Below are positions 53,538 through 63,937 of a stretch of DNA of 64,000 bases, piece after piece (position 1 is the stretch's first letter; each line of letters opens with the position of its first letter). The position numbers and the translations under genes are program-made. A model generated the notes under the pieces. The model did not search any database. It was not told the origin of the DNA and saw only the letters and a program-made list of their open reading frames with translations. This stretch comes from Streptomyces albiflavescens. Lineage in GTDB: Bacteria; Actinomycetota; Actinomycetes; Streptomycetales; Streptomycetaceae. The DNA is taken from NCBI RefSeq assembly GCF_014645835.1, contig NZ_BMMM01000002.1, positions 934,939 to 998,938 on the forward strand. The letters run 5' to 3'.

Positions 53538-55176
53538 TCCGGTACTCGCCCGGCTCGGCCACCGTCAGCCGCGTGAACTCGCCGCTCTTCTTCAGGCAGC
53601 CACCCTCGGCGCGCAGCCACGGCGAGTACGCGACGCGCACGGTCACCGAGCCGGGCCTCGGCACCCGCACATCGACCTCGGCGCTGGTGGTCCGGACGAC
53701 GGAGGCGGGCGGCGACACCAGCGGCACCGCGTCGCGCACCCGGAACACCCGCCAGTGCGCGTCGCGCCACACCGGCTCCAGCCACGCGGGCCGGGTCTTC
53801 ACCAGGCGTGCCTCGTCCTCCGCGTATCCGTCCGGCTTGCCCGACGGCAGCACGACGTAGCCGACCGCCCACCGGTCCAGCCAGGCCCGGTAGGTCGCCG
53901 CCGAGAAGGTGCCGTCGTAGAAGATTCGGCCGCGCTCCATGTCCAGCTGGCGGTTCCAGCCGCGCGCCAGGTTCACATGCGGGGCGAGCGCGGTGGCCTC
54001 CCGGTGGTTACGGGCCGGGACCACCTCGACCCGGCCGCGGTCGGCGCCGAGCCGCTCCAACTCCGTGACGACGCCGTGGGTGTGGGCGGCCCAGGCCGGC
54101 ACCGCGGTCGAGACCTCCAGGTCGTCGACGGTCTTCTGGCCGACCCAGGCGACGGAGAGCACCAGTGCCGCGGCCAGCGCGCCGCGCCGCACCCGGTGCA
54201 GCCGCGGCGCGCCGAGCAGCACCGCGAGCAGCACGGCCGGCGCGAACAGCTCCGCGAACCGCTCGACGTTCGTGCCGACCGGCGAGGGGATCAGATACGC
54301 CAGAAGGGTCCCGGCCGCGTAGACGGCACCGCTCCACCGCGCCACCCGCCAGCTCCGCGGGGCCAGCGCGGCCACGGTCAGCCCGAGCAGCACCGGCGGC
54401 CAGACCCGAGCCGGCGGCATCAACTGTTCGCCGGTGAAGGGGAACAGCAGTGTCGTCGCCCCGACCACGACAGCCGGCGGCACCAGCAGCGCGCAGCCCC
54501 GCACCCGGTCCCGTACCGCGAGATACGCCGCCCCCACCACCGCCAGGAACAGCCCGGCCACCGGGCTCGCCATCGTCGCGAGCGTCGCGTAGGCCACGGC
54601 CAGCAGCACGCGTCGCTCGCGCGCCAGCGGCACACAGGCGGCGAGCCCGAGGGCGACGCCGAGCGCGAAGGTCGTACGCCCCGACGCGACGTTGCACCAC
54701 AGCGCGAGGGAGGCGAGCAGCGCCGGACCCAACGGGCGGCGTATTCCCGTGCGTTCGATCAGCACGGCGGCCAGCCAGGAGGCGGCGAGCCCGGAGAGCA
54801 CCGTCACCGTGCGCACGCCGAGGGCGGCCATCAGGTACGGGGAGATCAGGCTGTAGTTGGCGGTGTGCATCCCGCCGTACCAGAACAGGTTGTACACCGA
54901 TCCGCCGTGCCGGGACACGAAGCCGGCCCAGGCCTCCTGGGCGGCGAGATCGCCGCCGCCGGTGGCGAGGAACAACCACCACACCGCGTACAGCGGCAGC
55001 ATCGGCACGGTGGCCAGGAGCGGGAGGCGGTGGCGGCGGCAGAACGAACGGACGCGACGGTTCCGGGACGGCTCCGCACGGTCCGGCCGGGCGGGGCTCA
55101 GGTCGGTCAGGTCGGCAGAGACCACGGCTCGGCGTTTCCGTTCGAAGTCTTCGAAAGGGCGGGTTGGCTGTGCCAC
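53491..55176 (-). CDS. Large polytopic membrane protein with C-terminal outer domain
   Basis: A 561-residue protein. Eleven or so hydrophobic segments lie in residues 48-365 (LLATVPMLPLYAVWWLFLATGG to ALAAALVLSVAWVG). The remaining ~195 residues are soluble, with YDGTFSAATYRAWLDRWAVGYVVLPSGKPDGYAEDE and a beta-rich end. The architecture resembles GT-C-type glycosyltransferases, but no signature is certain. It ends head to head with the GT87-PAP2 gene, overlapping it by 47 bp. Confidence 0.82.
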   Translation of the reverse strand: MAQPTRPFEDFERKRRAVVSADLTDLSPARPDRAEPSRNRRVRSFCRRHRLPLLATVPMLPLYAVWWLFLATGGGDLAAQEAWAGFVSRHGGSVYNLFWYGGMHTANYSLISPYLMAALGVRTVTVLSGLAASWLAAVLIERTGIRRPLGPALLASLALWCNVASGRTTFALGVALGLAACVPLARERRVLLAVAYATLATMASPVAGLFLAVVGAAYLAVRDRVRGCALLVPPAVVVGATTLLFPFTGEQLMPPARVWPPVLLGLTVAALAPRSWRVARWSGAVYAAGTLLAYLIPSPVGTNVERFAELFAPAVLLAVLLGAPRLHRVRRGALAAALVLSVAWVGQKTVDDLEVSTAVPAWAAHTHGVVTELERLGADRGRVEVVPARNHREATALAPHVNLARGWNRQLDMERGRIFYDGTFSAATYRAWLDRWAVGYVVLPSGKPDGYAEDEARLVKTRPAWLEPVWRDAHWRVFRVRDAVPLVSPPASVVRTTSAEVDVRVPRPGSVTVRVAYSPWLRAEGGCLKKSGEFTRLTVAEPGEYRISSEYGPSPGPAPSC

Positions 55177-55323
55177 GTGAGAAGACGTGAAACCGAACGG
55201 AAACGTTCATTACGTCGTGGAGCGACTTGTCGCGGGGGAGGCAGGGGCAGGGCGTAGGGGGGATGCCCCTGCCTCCCACGGGACGGGCCGACGGATACCG
55301 GGAAGGCCGTCGGCCCGAGTACC

Positions 55324-56568
55324 TCAGTCCGCGCTGACCTGTAGCTCCTTGACGCCGTTCAGCCACGCGGAACGGAGCCGGCGCGGGTCGCCGACGAGGC
55401 GCAGGTTCGGCATCGCGTCGGCGATCGCATGGAAGATGAGATCGATCTCCAGGGTGGCCAGGGACTTGCCGAGGCAGAAGTGCGGGCCTCCGCCGCCGAA
55501 GCCGAGGTGCGGGTTGGGGTCGCGGGTGATGTCGAAGACGTCGGGGCTTTCGAATACCTCGGGGTCGTTGTTGGCGGAGGAGTAGAAGATGCCGACGCGG
55601 TCGCCCTTCTTGATCTGCTGCCCGCCCAGTTCGGTGTCCTGGGTCGCGGTGCGCTGGAAGGAGACGACAGGGGTCGCCCAGCGGACGATCTCCTCGGCGG
55701 TGGTCTTCGGGCGCTCCCGCTTGTAGAGGTCCCACTGTTCGGGGTGGGTGAGGAAGGCGTGCATGCCGTGCGTGATGGCGTTACGGGTCGTCTCGTTGCC
55801 CGCGACGGCGAGCAGCAGCACGAAGAAGCCGAACTCGTCGGAGGCCAGGTTCCCCTCGTCCTCGGCCGCCACCAGTGTGCTGACGATGTCCTTGGCCGGG
55901 CACTGCTTGCGGTCGGCGGCCATGTTCATGGCGTACGCGATGAGTTCGGTGGCCGACTCGGCGCCGATCTCCTCGGTGATCGCGTACTCCGGGTCGTCGT
56001 ACGCCACCATCTTGTTGGACCAGTCGAAGATCTTGGCGCGGTCGTCCTGCGGGACGCCGATGAGCTCGGCTATGGCCTGCAGGGGCAGCTCGCAGGCGAC
56101 CTGGGTGACGAAGTCGAAGGCGCCGTCCGGGCCCGCGTGCGCGAGCGCGTTCTCGACGATCGAGCCGGCTCGGGCGCGCAGGGCGTCCTCGAGGGAGCGG
56201 ATGGCCCGCGGGGTGAAGCCGCGCTGCACGATCTGGCGGACCCGGGTGTGCTCGGGCGGGTCCATGTTGAGCATGATCAGCCGCTGGACTTCTATCTGCT
56301 CGCGCTGGATGTGCTCGTTGAAGCGGATGACCGCGGTGTTGAGGAACGAGGAGAAGAGCTCGGGGTGCGTGGAGACGTATTTGACGTCCGCGTGCCGCGT
56401 GACGGCCCAGTAGCCGTCGTCCTCGAAGCCCGCGATCCCCGGCTGTTGCGGAATCCAGTGGACCGGTTCGGCCCGGCGCAGCTCGGCGAACTCCGGGAGG
56501 GGCACGCGGTGGTGCAGCAGATCGGGATCGGTGAAATCGAACCCGTCGGGCAGCGCTGGACAGGGCAT
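55324..56568 (-). CDS. Cytochrome P450, CYP125-like (steroid side-chain type)
   Basis: A 414-residue P450, GGAG six bases before the ATG at 56568. The oxygen-binding helix is LLLAVAGNETTRNAITHG, the ExxR motif is EEIVRWATPVVSFQRTATQD, and the heme loop is FGGGGPHFCLGKSLATLE. The whole matches the CYP125/CYP142-like group that starts cholesterol side-chain oxidation in actinobacteria. It is divergent from a thiolase of steroid type, which supports a sterol or related isoprenoid substrate. Confidence 0.9.
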   Translation of the reverse strand: MPCPALPDGFDFTDPDLLHHRVPLPEFAELRRAEPVHWIPQQPGIAGFEDDGYWAVTRHADVKYVSTHPELFSSFLNTAVIRFNEHIQREQIEVQRLIMLNMDPPEHTRVRQIVQRGFTPRAIRSLEDALRARAGSIVENALAHAGPDGAFDFVTQVACELPLQAIAELIGVPQDDRAKIFDWSNKMVAYDDPEYAITEEIGAESATELIAYAMNMAADRKQCPAKDIVSTLVAAEDEGNLASDEFGFFVLLLAVAGNETTRNAITHGMHAFLTHPEQWDLYKRERPKTTAEEIVRWATPVVSFQRTATQDTELGGQQIKKGDRVGIFYSSANNDPEVFESPDVFDITRDPNPHLGFGGGGPHFCLGKSLATLEIDLIFHAIADAMPNLRLVGDPRRLRSAWLNGVKELQVSAD

Positions 56569-56800
56569 CGGCAACTCCAGGTCTCGCACCTACGGTTCTG
56601 GCGATCGGGTTCCGGCGGCCGTTTCCGGTCACCGGTTCTGACGGTCCATCAGGAAAGCGGAATTGCCGTGAAGGTAGTAACGGGTTCTACAAGTGGCAAG
56701 AGGTACGGGGCCTCGAATTGCGTGCGGGATTCGTGCAGATCGCAACTTCGGAGCCTGCAAGACCCTTGCGGTGGTGGACATGCTGTCAGCAGACTGCACT

Positions 56801-58081
<1,281 letters not shown>

Positions 58082-58129
58082 CCGTCCGGTCGACGAACGT
58101 GGTGAACGCGGCGGGGGGCGAAGGGGCGC

Positions 58130-58156
58130 GGGGCTGACGACCTGCTCGTCAGCCCC
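58130..58156. terminator. Terminator between thiolase and TerD
   Basis: A perfect 11-bp stem GGGGCTGACGA/TCGTCAGCCCC with a 5-base loop between two convergent genes; works in both directions. Confidence 0.85.
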
Positions 58157-58170
58157 AGCCCCGGCGTGGG

Positions 58171-58755
58171 TTACTTGCGCACCGCGAAGCGCATCAGGTC
58201 CCGCTCGTCCCCCTGCTTGATCTTCCCCGTCTCATTGATGACCTCGAGCTTCCAACTCCCGCCGACCCGGATCGCCTTGGCCACGGCGCAGCCGTTGTCA
58301 TTCGTGAGCAGGCTCGGCCAGATGTCGGCGACCTGCTGGGTGCTGCCCCCGGTCGCGTCGTAGACCTTGAAACTGATGTTGCGCGCCTTCTGGAAGGCGC
58401 TGCCCTTCTTGTACGCGGCGGCGACGAACACGATCGACGTGATGTTCGGCGGTATCCGGGCGAACTCGACGGTCACCGTCTCGTCGTCTCCCTCCCCGCG
58501 TCCGGTCTGGTTGTCGCCGCTGTGCGTCAGTGAGCCATTGCCCATGGGGTCCAGGGAGTCGAGGCCCGCCAGTCGTACCGGGTCCGAGCCCTGCATCGCG
58601 ATGGCGATCAGGTCGAGGTCGGTGCCGACGTTCCGGCGGATCTTCCCCATCAGCCCGCCACTGCTCCCGGCGGTGGGGTCCCAGGACACCCCGATGGACA
58701 GATGGGTCACCCCGTCCAGATCTGCCGGACCGTCTTCCTTCGTGAGCGTGATCAT
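58171..58755 (-). CDS. terD: TerD-family stress protein
   Basis: A 194-residue protein, GAGGA seven bases before the ATG. VTHLSIGVSWDPTAG, then VGTDLDLIAIAMQ, DNQTGRGEGDDETVTVEFARIPPNITSIVFVAAAYKKG and the ending GDERDLMRFAVRK match classic TerD; acidic loops give two Ca2+ sites. It is a stand-alone paralogue 57 kb from the Ter operon. Confidence 0.9.
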   Translation of the reverse strand: MITLTKEDGPADLDGVTHLSIGVSWDPTAGSSGGLMGKIRRNVGTDLDLIAIAMQGSDPVRLAGLDSLDPMGNGSLTHSGDNQTGRGEGDDETVTVEFARIPPNITSIVFVAAAYKKGSAFQKARNISFKVYDATGGSTQQVADIWPSLLTNDNGCAVAKAIRVGGSWKLEVINETGKIKQGDERDLMRFAVRK

Positions 58756-58976
58756 GCGTGATCCTCTTGGTGGTGGACATCAACGAGTGAAGTGTGCCTG
58801 AGCTGCCTGTGCCCGGTATACCGGGTATGGGAATGGGTGTTCGGCGTCGGGTACGTGCTCGTACTCGCGGCGGTCGTCGCGTACGTGCTTATGTTCGTGC
58901 TCGCCGGTGGCGGTCGTCGCGTACGTGCTCGTGCTCACCGAAGGGTTTCTGCGTCAGGGGCCCCGGAGCGGTCGTG

Positions 58977-59663
58977 CTACTCCTTCCCTGACGCCGTCAC
59001 CGCCAGCACCCCCGCCGCCCCTGCCGCGACCAACAGCGGGATGCCCAGCCCGTGATGCAGCACCAGCCACGCCCCGCACAACGCCCCCGCAAGCATCGCG
59101 AACACCGCCGCCGTGCGGCGCGGAGACCGTTTGCCCGCGCCGCCGCCCAGGCGGGAGTCGGCGGCCAGGCCCGCCAGGGTCATCGTCAGGACGGTGGTCG
59201 TCAGGTCGGCGACGCCCAACTTGCGGACGGTCGCGTTGCGCAGGCCCATGGCGAAGGCGGTGAGGGCGATCAGAGCGTAGATGGTCCCGTTGGCACCAGG
59301 GGCGGCGAAGGCGACCAGCGACGCCGCCCCGACCAGGATCGCCTCCACGCAGAGCGTGGCGCGTACCCAGATACGGCGCGAGCCCCCGCCCATCCGCCTT
59401 CCGACACGTCCGCCCGCCACCGCCCCCACCAGGAACGACGCCAGCGACACCAGTGAATGCGGGGTCGAGAAGTCCGGCGCGCCCGCCGCGGCGAAGCCGA
59501 GCACCACCACGTTGCCGGTCATGTTCGCCGTGAAGACATGCCCGAGGCCCAGATAACTCACCGCGTCGATGAGCCCGCTGACCACGGTCATCCCCAACAG
59601 CACCGCCACGAGCCGCACTCCGCGCGCCTCCGGGTCGTGCGTCTTCTCCGTCGGCGTGGTCAT
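58977..59663 (-). CDS. YoaK/DUF1275 family membrane protein
   Basis: A 228-residue protein. GGAGG five bases before the ATG. Family motifs: VSGLIDAVSYLGLGHVFTANMTGNVVVLGFA and FAMGLRNATVRKLGVADLTTTVLTMTLAGLAADS. Six or seven hydrophobic segments. Function unknown. It is divergent from the hydrolase gene at 59767. Confidence 0.9.
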   Translation of the reverse strand: MTTPTEKTHDPEARGVRLVAVLLGMTVVSGLIDAVSYLGLGHVFTANMTGNVVVLGFAAAGAPDFSTPHSLVSLASFLVGAVAGGRVGRRMGGGSRRIWVRATLCVEAILVGAASLVAFAAPGANGTIYALIALTAFAMGLRNATVRKLGVADLTTTVLTMTLAGLAADSRLGGGAGKRSPRRTAAVFAMLAGALCGAWLVLHHGLGIPLLVAAGAAGVLAVTASGKE

Positions 59664-59766
59664 GGGGCCTCCGGTCAGCAGGACGGGCGCGGTGGACTCA
59701 AGTCCACCACGGAGGCGGGGGACTCTCGGATGTCGACGCGAACCGTGCGTCCGTAGCGTCGAGGAC

Positions 59767-60588
59767 ATGAGCGATAACACACACAAGACCGTCAAATCCA
59801 AGGAAACACGCCGCATTTGGCGTACCCGCAGAGGGGGCGCTCTTCTCGCGGCGGCGCTTCTGGCGGGGCTCGCGGCAGCCCCGGCGGCGACGGCGGCCGC
59901 ATCCTCGTCCACCCATCGGCCGGTGTCCCGCGGCACCCTCGTCTCCGTCACGCCGGTCGCCTCGCACGACGCGGGTGGGGTGAAGAAGTTCCTCGCCGAA
60001 CGGGACATGGCCACGGACTCCGTGCAGTACGGCGTAGCGGCGTACCGGCTGACCTACCGCACCGTCGACCCGTACGGGAAAGCCACCACGGCCACCGGGC
60101 TGCTCACCCTCCCCGTCGGCGGCAAACATCGCCTCGACATCGTCTCGGACACGCACGGCACGATGGTGAACCGCGACTACGCACCCTCCGTCGCCGAGGA
60201 CTTCGGGCGCGTCCCCTCCTATCTGAACGCCACGGCCGGACGCGCCGTCGTCGCGCCCGACTATCTGGGCCTCGGCAAGGGGCCCGGCCGCCATCCGTAC
60301 ATGGACACCGGCTCTTCCGTGACCGCCTCGGTCGACATGCTGCGGGCGGCCCGGACAGCAGCGGACCGGCTCGGTCGGCCGCTGAGCGGTGATGTGTACG
60401 CGACGGGCTTCTCGCAGGGCGGGCAGGTGGCCATGGCGCTCGGGCGGGCGCTGGAGGGCGGGGCGGACCGGTACTTCCGGCTGAAGGCGCTCGCTCCCGT
60501 CAGCGGGCCCTACGACCTGGCGGGCGAGGAGATTCCGGCGCTGTTCGACGGGCGGGTCAATGATGCGAGCGGACTCATCTACCTCTAG
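59767..60588 (+). pseudogene. Secreted alpha/beta hydrolase, cut by an IS element
   Basis: A 273-codon frame with signal peptide (GGALLAAALLAGLAAAPAATA). The nucleophile elbow is VYATGFSQGGQVAMALG; the oxyanion part is DYLGLGKGPGRHPYMD. The frame ends SGLIYL at the IS border, before the catalytic Asp and His expected ~100 residues later. After the IS (62429-62460) the same frame resumes briefly as SSYWLVARS, then is lost at the IS256 remnant. Lipase-like secreted hydrolases of ~400 residues are the normal form, so this copy is inactive. Confidence 0.85.
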
Positions 60589-60671
60589 TCATTCGTAGTG
60601 CTCCGTCGTTTAGGGCGGAGGCGAAGCGAAATCTCGGTGCTGCTCTGACCCGCACGCTACTGCGGACGTTT

Positions 60672-61083
60672 CTACTGCTCGATGTACTGGCGGACGACCG
60701 TGAGGGGCGCGCCGCCGCATGATCTGGCGAAGTAGGAGCCGGACCAGAAGTGGCCGCCCACAGGTATCGGCGGACGTGATTGTCGTACTCCTGGCGCAGG
60801 CGACGGGATGAGACGCCTTTGAGGCTGTTGACCAGCTTGGAGAGTTGAACCTTGGGCGGGTGGTGGATGAGCAGGTGGACGTGGTCCTGTTCGCCGTTGA
60901 ACTGTTTCAGCTCGGCTTCGAAGTCGACGCAGACCTCTCGCATGATCTCTTCGGTGCGGTCAGCATGGCGTCGGTGAATGCCTCACGCCGGTATTTAGTA
61001 ACAAAATCCAAGTGGACATGGAGATTGGCGACGACATGACTTCCGGTCCTGACGCCGAAATTTGGAATCCAGCGAGGTGACAT
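60672..61083 (-). pseudogene. tnpA: TnpA (Y1 HUH) transposase with two frameshifts
   Basis: Starts MSPRWIPNFGVRTGSHVVANLHVHLDFVTKYRREAF in one frame, continues VDFEAELKQFNGEQDHVHLLIHHPPKVQLSKLVNSLKGV (the HUH motif HVHLL) in a second, and GGHFWSGSYFARSCGGAPLTVVRQYIEQ in a third. The breaks are near 60940-60960 and 60750-60765. The HUH and Tyr (QYIEQ) are still encoded, but the protein cannot be made. Confidence 0.85.
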
Positions 61084-61109
61084 AAACCAACTGTAGTAGG
61101 GTCGGTGTC

Positions 61110-62390
61110 GTGACTGAACGCGGCCTGGAGACACGGCAGTTCGGGCACCGCGCTCGACTGGCACTGTCCCCTACAGACATTGTTAAGGCCGATGCTCAGG
61201 CGCACGCTGCCCGCACGATGTGGAACTGTCTGCACGCCTGGTGGCAGATGATGCCTAAGAATAAGCGGACGCTCGCGAATGCGGATGCTGCGATCCGTCA
61301 GGCCCGGCGCGACATCGACTTTCTGGCGGTCCTACCCGCGCAGGCCGCGCAAGCGGCGTTGAAGACGTACTTCCAGGCGTGGAAGAACTGCTGGGACGGC
61401 CGAGCGGATGCCCCGAACTTCAAGGGACGGTTCCGGTCGGTCATGTCGGTGGACATCCCGCAGGGCCGGGACCTCAATGTCGTCCGTGTCCACCGCAGAT
61501 GGGGCATGGTCAACATCCCCAAGCTGGGCCGGGTCCGCTTCCGCTGGACTAAAGACCTTCCGGTCGGCAAGCACGCCAACAAAGAGAACCGAATCACCGG
61601 AGCGCGGCTGGTCAGGGACGCCCTCGGCTGGCACATCGCCTTCCGCGTGATGACCTTGGATCCCGAGCCTGAGCCGCACCAGGGTCCCGAGGCCGGTATC
61701 GACGTGGGCGTCACCGTGCCCCTCGCCCTCTCGGACGGCAAGACGTACGAGCACGGCGAGTGGCTGACCGACAAGGAGCAGGCCAAGCTCCTGGGTCTGG
61801 AGCAGCGCGCCGCGCAGCGCAAGCAGCACCGCAAACCCGGCGAGAAGACCTCCCGCCGATTGCAGCACACCTACGACCAGATCGCAGGCCTGCGCGCGAA
61901 AGCCAAGCGCCGGGCACTGGACTGGCAGCACCAGACCACCACCGCCATCGCCCGTACGTACGGCACGGTCGTGGTCGAAGCACTCACCATCACGAACATG
62001 GTCAAGTCCGCCAAGGGAACCGCGGACAAGCCGGGAAAGAACGTCGCCCAGAAAACGGGCCTGAACCGCTCCATCAGTGGTGAGGCGTGGGGCCGCACGG
62101 TCACACTGCTGAAGTACAAGACCGCCCGGTACGGCGGCATCCTGCACAAAGTGCCCGCCCCTGGCACCTCACAGCGCTGCTCAGCGTGCGGCTTAACCAC
62201 GCCAGGCAGCCGGGAAAATCAGGCCGTGTTCGTATGCAAGAACCCGGACTGCGGATGGTCGGGCAACGCCGACCACAATGCAGCCCGGAACATCTTGTAC
62301 CTGTACCGGATCGGCCACGTGGCGATCCCGGCTGCCGGAAGGCGCAGTCGTCAGGCGCGGAGACGCGTCAAGCCCGCCACCGCAAGGTAG
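61110..62390 (+). CDS. tnpB: TnpB (IS605 OrfB), RuvC-like RNA-guided nuclease family
   Basis: A complete 426-residue TnpB, GTG start. RuvC residues: Asp198 in EAGIDVGVTVPLALSDG, Glu290 in GTVVVEALTITNMVKSA, Asp388 in WSGNADHNAARNILYLY. The zinc knuckle is CSACG (357-360) and CKNPDCG (376, 381). TnpB proteins use a right-end RNA as guide to cut DNA. All catalytic residues are present although the TnpA partner is broken, so this nuclease might still work. Confidence 0.92.
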   Translation: MTERGLETRQFGHRARLALSPTDIVKADAQAHAARTMWNCLHAWWQMMPKNKRTLANADAAIRQARRDIDFLAVLPAQAAQAALKTYFQAWKNCWDGRADAPNFKGRFRSVMSVDIPQGRDLNVVRVHRRWGMVNIPKLGRVRFRWTKDLPVGKHANKENRITGARLVRDALGWHIAFRVMTLDPEPEPHQGPEAGIDVGVTVPLALSDGKTYEHGEWLTDKEQAKLLGLEQRAAQRKQHRKPGEKTSRRLQHTYDQIAGLRAKAKRRALDWQHQTTTAIARTYGTVVVEALTITNMVKSAKGTADKPGKNVAQKTGLNRSISGEAWGRTVTLLKYKTARYGGILHKVPAPGTSQRCSACGLTTPGSRENQAVFVCKNPDCGWSGNADHNAARNILYLYRIGHVAIPAAGRRSRQARRRVKPATAR

Positions 62391-62397
62391 GTAGGAA

Positions 62398-62428
62398 TCT
62401 CTCTCGTTTGCGAGGGAGAGAACTTCAA
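62398..62428 (+). ncRNA. IS605 right end / likely TnpB guide-RNA scaffold end
   Basis: A hairpin with an ~8-bp stem (TCTCTCTC with GAGGGAGA) followed by TTCAA. In TnpB systems the guide RNA overlaps the tnpB 3' end and this structure, and the guide continues into the flanking DNA (here the hydrolase sequence from 62429). Confidence 0.5.
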
Positions 62429-62471
62429 AGCTCGTACTGGCTGGTCGCGCGGTCGCGTAGTCGCGCAAAGC

Positions 62472-62832
62472 GGGACTGTCCTGAATTTCGTGTAAGCCCT
62501 GGTGTGGCCCGTCTGGCATGAGGTGTCGCCTCTGCCGGGAAGGATCCACCATGGCGATCAAGGACGATGGCCCGCGCGAGAGCGTCGCGAACAGCGTGAG
62601 AACGGGTGCGGAGTTGGCGCGAGCGGCCCAGCTGGACCGGGATCTGGCCGAGCAGTTGATCGAGCGGGCTCGCCCTGAAGGTCCTCTACCTCGTCATCCG
62701 CGACCGCCAGTCCAACAGACCCCACATCACCGGCCAGACCCGCGACTGGAAAGCAGCCATCAACACCCTCGCCGGCTACTACGGCGACCGCATCACCGAC
62801 TACTGACCCAACCCGTCACACCGGGCTTACAC
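62472..62832 (+). mobile_element. IS256-family remnant, internally deleted
   Basis: The left end GGGACTGTCCTGAATTTCGT.. is intact. An ATG at 62551 starts ~40 transposase codons (MAIKDDGPRESVANSVRTGAEL..), which jump into the C-terminal region ALKVLYLVIRDRQSNRP and DWKAAINTLAGYYGDRI, stop at 62806. The right end GGGCTTACAC (reverse of the inner left end) is cut at 62832, before its outer half. About 300 codons are missing. Confidence 0.85.
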
Positions 62833-62905
62833 AAAGAAAAAGACACTCCCGATCAAGGAGCTGCTTCGCCCCTGGAAGTGGTACGACGCCTTCACCGGCC
62901 GGGAC

Positions 62906-63328
62906 ATGGGACGCGACACCACAGCGGCGCTTGCCATGTGGGCCGCGAAGGTGTGCCCGAAGATCTGCGACTGGGACCACAAGCCGAAGCTGAGGGCAAA
63001 ATTCAACCTGGACAACGAGGGCTATTTCCAGAAGGTTCCGGGACGGAACCTGAAGATGTTCTACGGTGTCTGGTCGAATATCCACTACGGCTATGTGGGG
63101 CGGGCCGCCGGTATCGACCGGGATACATTGATCGACGGTGCCAGCGTCTCTGATCCACTGCTCGTCGGAGAGGATGACAATGGCGATCACATCACCATGC
63201 AGGCGGGCATCGACCTGTACGACAAATACGGTCTGAATCTGACCAGGGAACAGTTCCATGAGGCCGTGATCTCGACGGCGGAGCTGCTGTACAGTCAGGG
63301 ATCCGATCAAGCCCAATACGCGCCGTAA
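62906..63328 (+). CDS. Polymorphic toxin type 44-like domain, 5' truncated
   Basis: From the ATG at 62906 there are 140 residues. The frame is open upstream to the IS remnant (KKTLPIKELLRPWKWYDAFTGRD), so the original start was lost. ICDWDHKPKL, FYGVWSNIHYGYVGRAAGIDRDTLIDGAS and HITMQAGIDLYDKYG match the Ntox44 family of predicted RNase toxins, which are the C-terminal parts of large secreted proteins. Without its delivery domains this one cannot be secreted. The assignment rests on memory of the family pattern. Confidence 0.7.
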   Translation: MGRDTTAALAMWAAKVCPKICDWDHKPKLRAKFNLDNEGYFQKVPGRNLKMFYGVWSNIHYGYVGRAAGIDRDTLIDGASVSDPLLVGEDDNGDHITMQAGIDLYDKYGLNLTREQFHEAVISTAELLYSQGSDQAQYAP

Positions 63329-63412
63329 ACCGCGGTGCTGACAGGCCGCGGCGGTGCCTCCGGGCGCCGCCGCGGCTGCGTGTCCCACATGTACGGAAAG
63401 GGAGGTCTGGTT

Positions 63413-63805
63413 GTGGAGACGGTGCCGGAGGTGCGGAAGGCGCCCGGGCTCTGGTTCGCGGGTTTCCGTTTGGGCGCGCTTCTCGGGATTCCGACATCGC
63501 TGCTCGCGATTTTCGTCGTCGGTCGGATATGGACATCGTGCGATGTCGGCGTGAACGCCTCGGCCAATTCGCTGTTCCTGCTTTTCGTCGCACCGTTCAT
63601 CTGGATCGCCACCACGGTTTCGTGGGTGCTTGTCTACGGTGCGATCGGAAGGTTCCGCCGGGGTGCCGCCCTTGCCGTCGGAATCCTCTTCAACCTGTGT
63701 TTTCTCTGGTTCGTCGTGACGAGAATGGGCACGATGGATTCATATCCTGATGCCGTGTGCCCGGGAAATGTCCCGCCGTGGTGGCCGGGGTTCGTTCCGT
63801 CCTGA
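63413..63805 (+). CDS. Small membrane protein next to the toxin domain
   Basis: A 130-residue protein; GTG at 63413 with GGGAGG seven bases upstream. Three hydrophobic segments: FRLGALLGIPTSLLAIFVVGRIW, SLFLLFVAPFIWIATTVSWVLVYG, AALAVGILFNLCFLWFVV. Position just after the toxin could mean an immunity role, but toxin-44 immunity proteins are not known to me to be of this type. Low-GC-like codons are more frequent than in neighbours. Confidence 0.65.
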   Translation: METVPEVRKAPGLWFAGFRLGALLGIPTSLLAIFVVGRIWTSCDVGVNASANSLFLLFVAPFIWIATTVSWVLVYGAIGRFRRGAALAVGILFNLCFLWFVVTRMGTMDSYPDAVCPGNVPPWWPGFVPS

Positions 63806-63855
63806 GGGAACGCTCGGCCGAAGTGGTGGCGGATGTGGAGCGCTGGTGGGCATGG

Positions 63856-63895
63856 CGAAGGCGGCGGCCCCGGGGATCGGGGGTCGCCGCCTTCG
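63856..63895. terminator. Terminator between convergent genes
   Basis: A perfect 11-bp stem CGAAGGCGGCG/CGCCGCCTTCG between the membrane protein gene and the following minus-strand gene. Confidence 0.85.
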
Positions 63896-63937
63896 TCCAG
63901 GGGGCTGCTGTGTGTAGCAGTCCGGGTTGGCTGTTTT

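Larger units (their letters stand above)
60587..62428. mobile_element. IS200/IS605-family element in the hydrolase gene
   Basis: Left end hairpin CTCCG..CGGAG at 60601-60620; right end hairpin 62398-62421 followed by TTCAA (62424-62428), the normal IS605 right-end form. It holds divergent tnpA (frameshifted) and tnpB. No target duplication is expected. The ends are placed to within a few bases. Confidence 0.85.

Noticed and set aside
58800..58970. Small membrane peptide in GTCGCGTACGTGCTC repeats
   Set aside because: The sequence is a short DNA repeat (GCGTACGTGCT several times) and no ribosome site precedes it.
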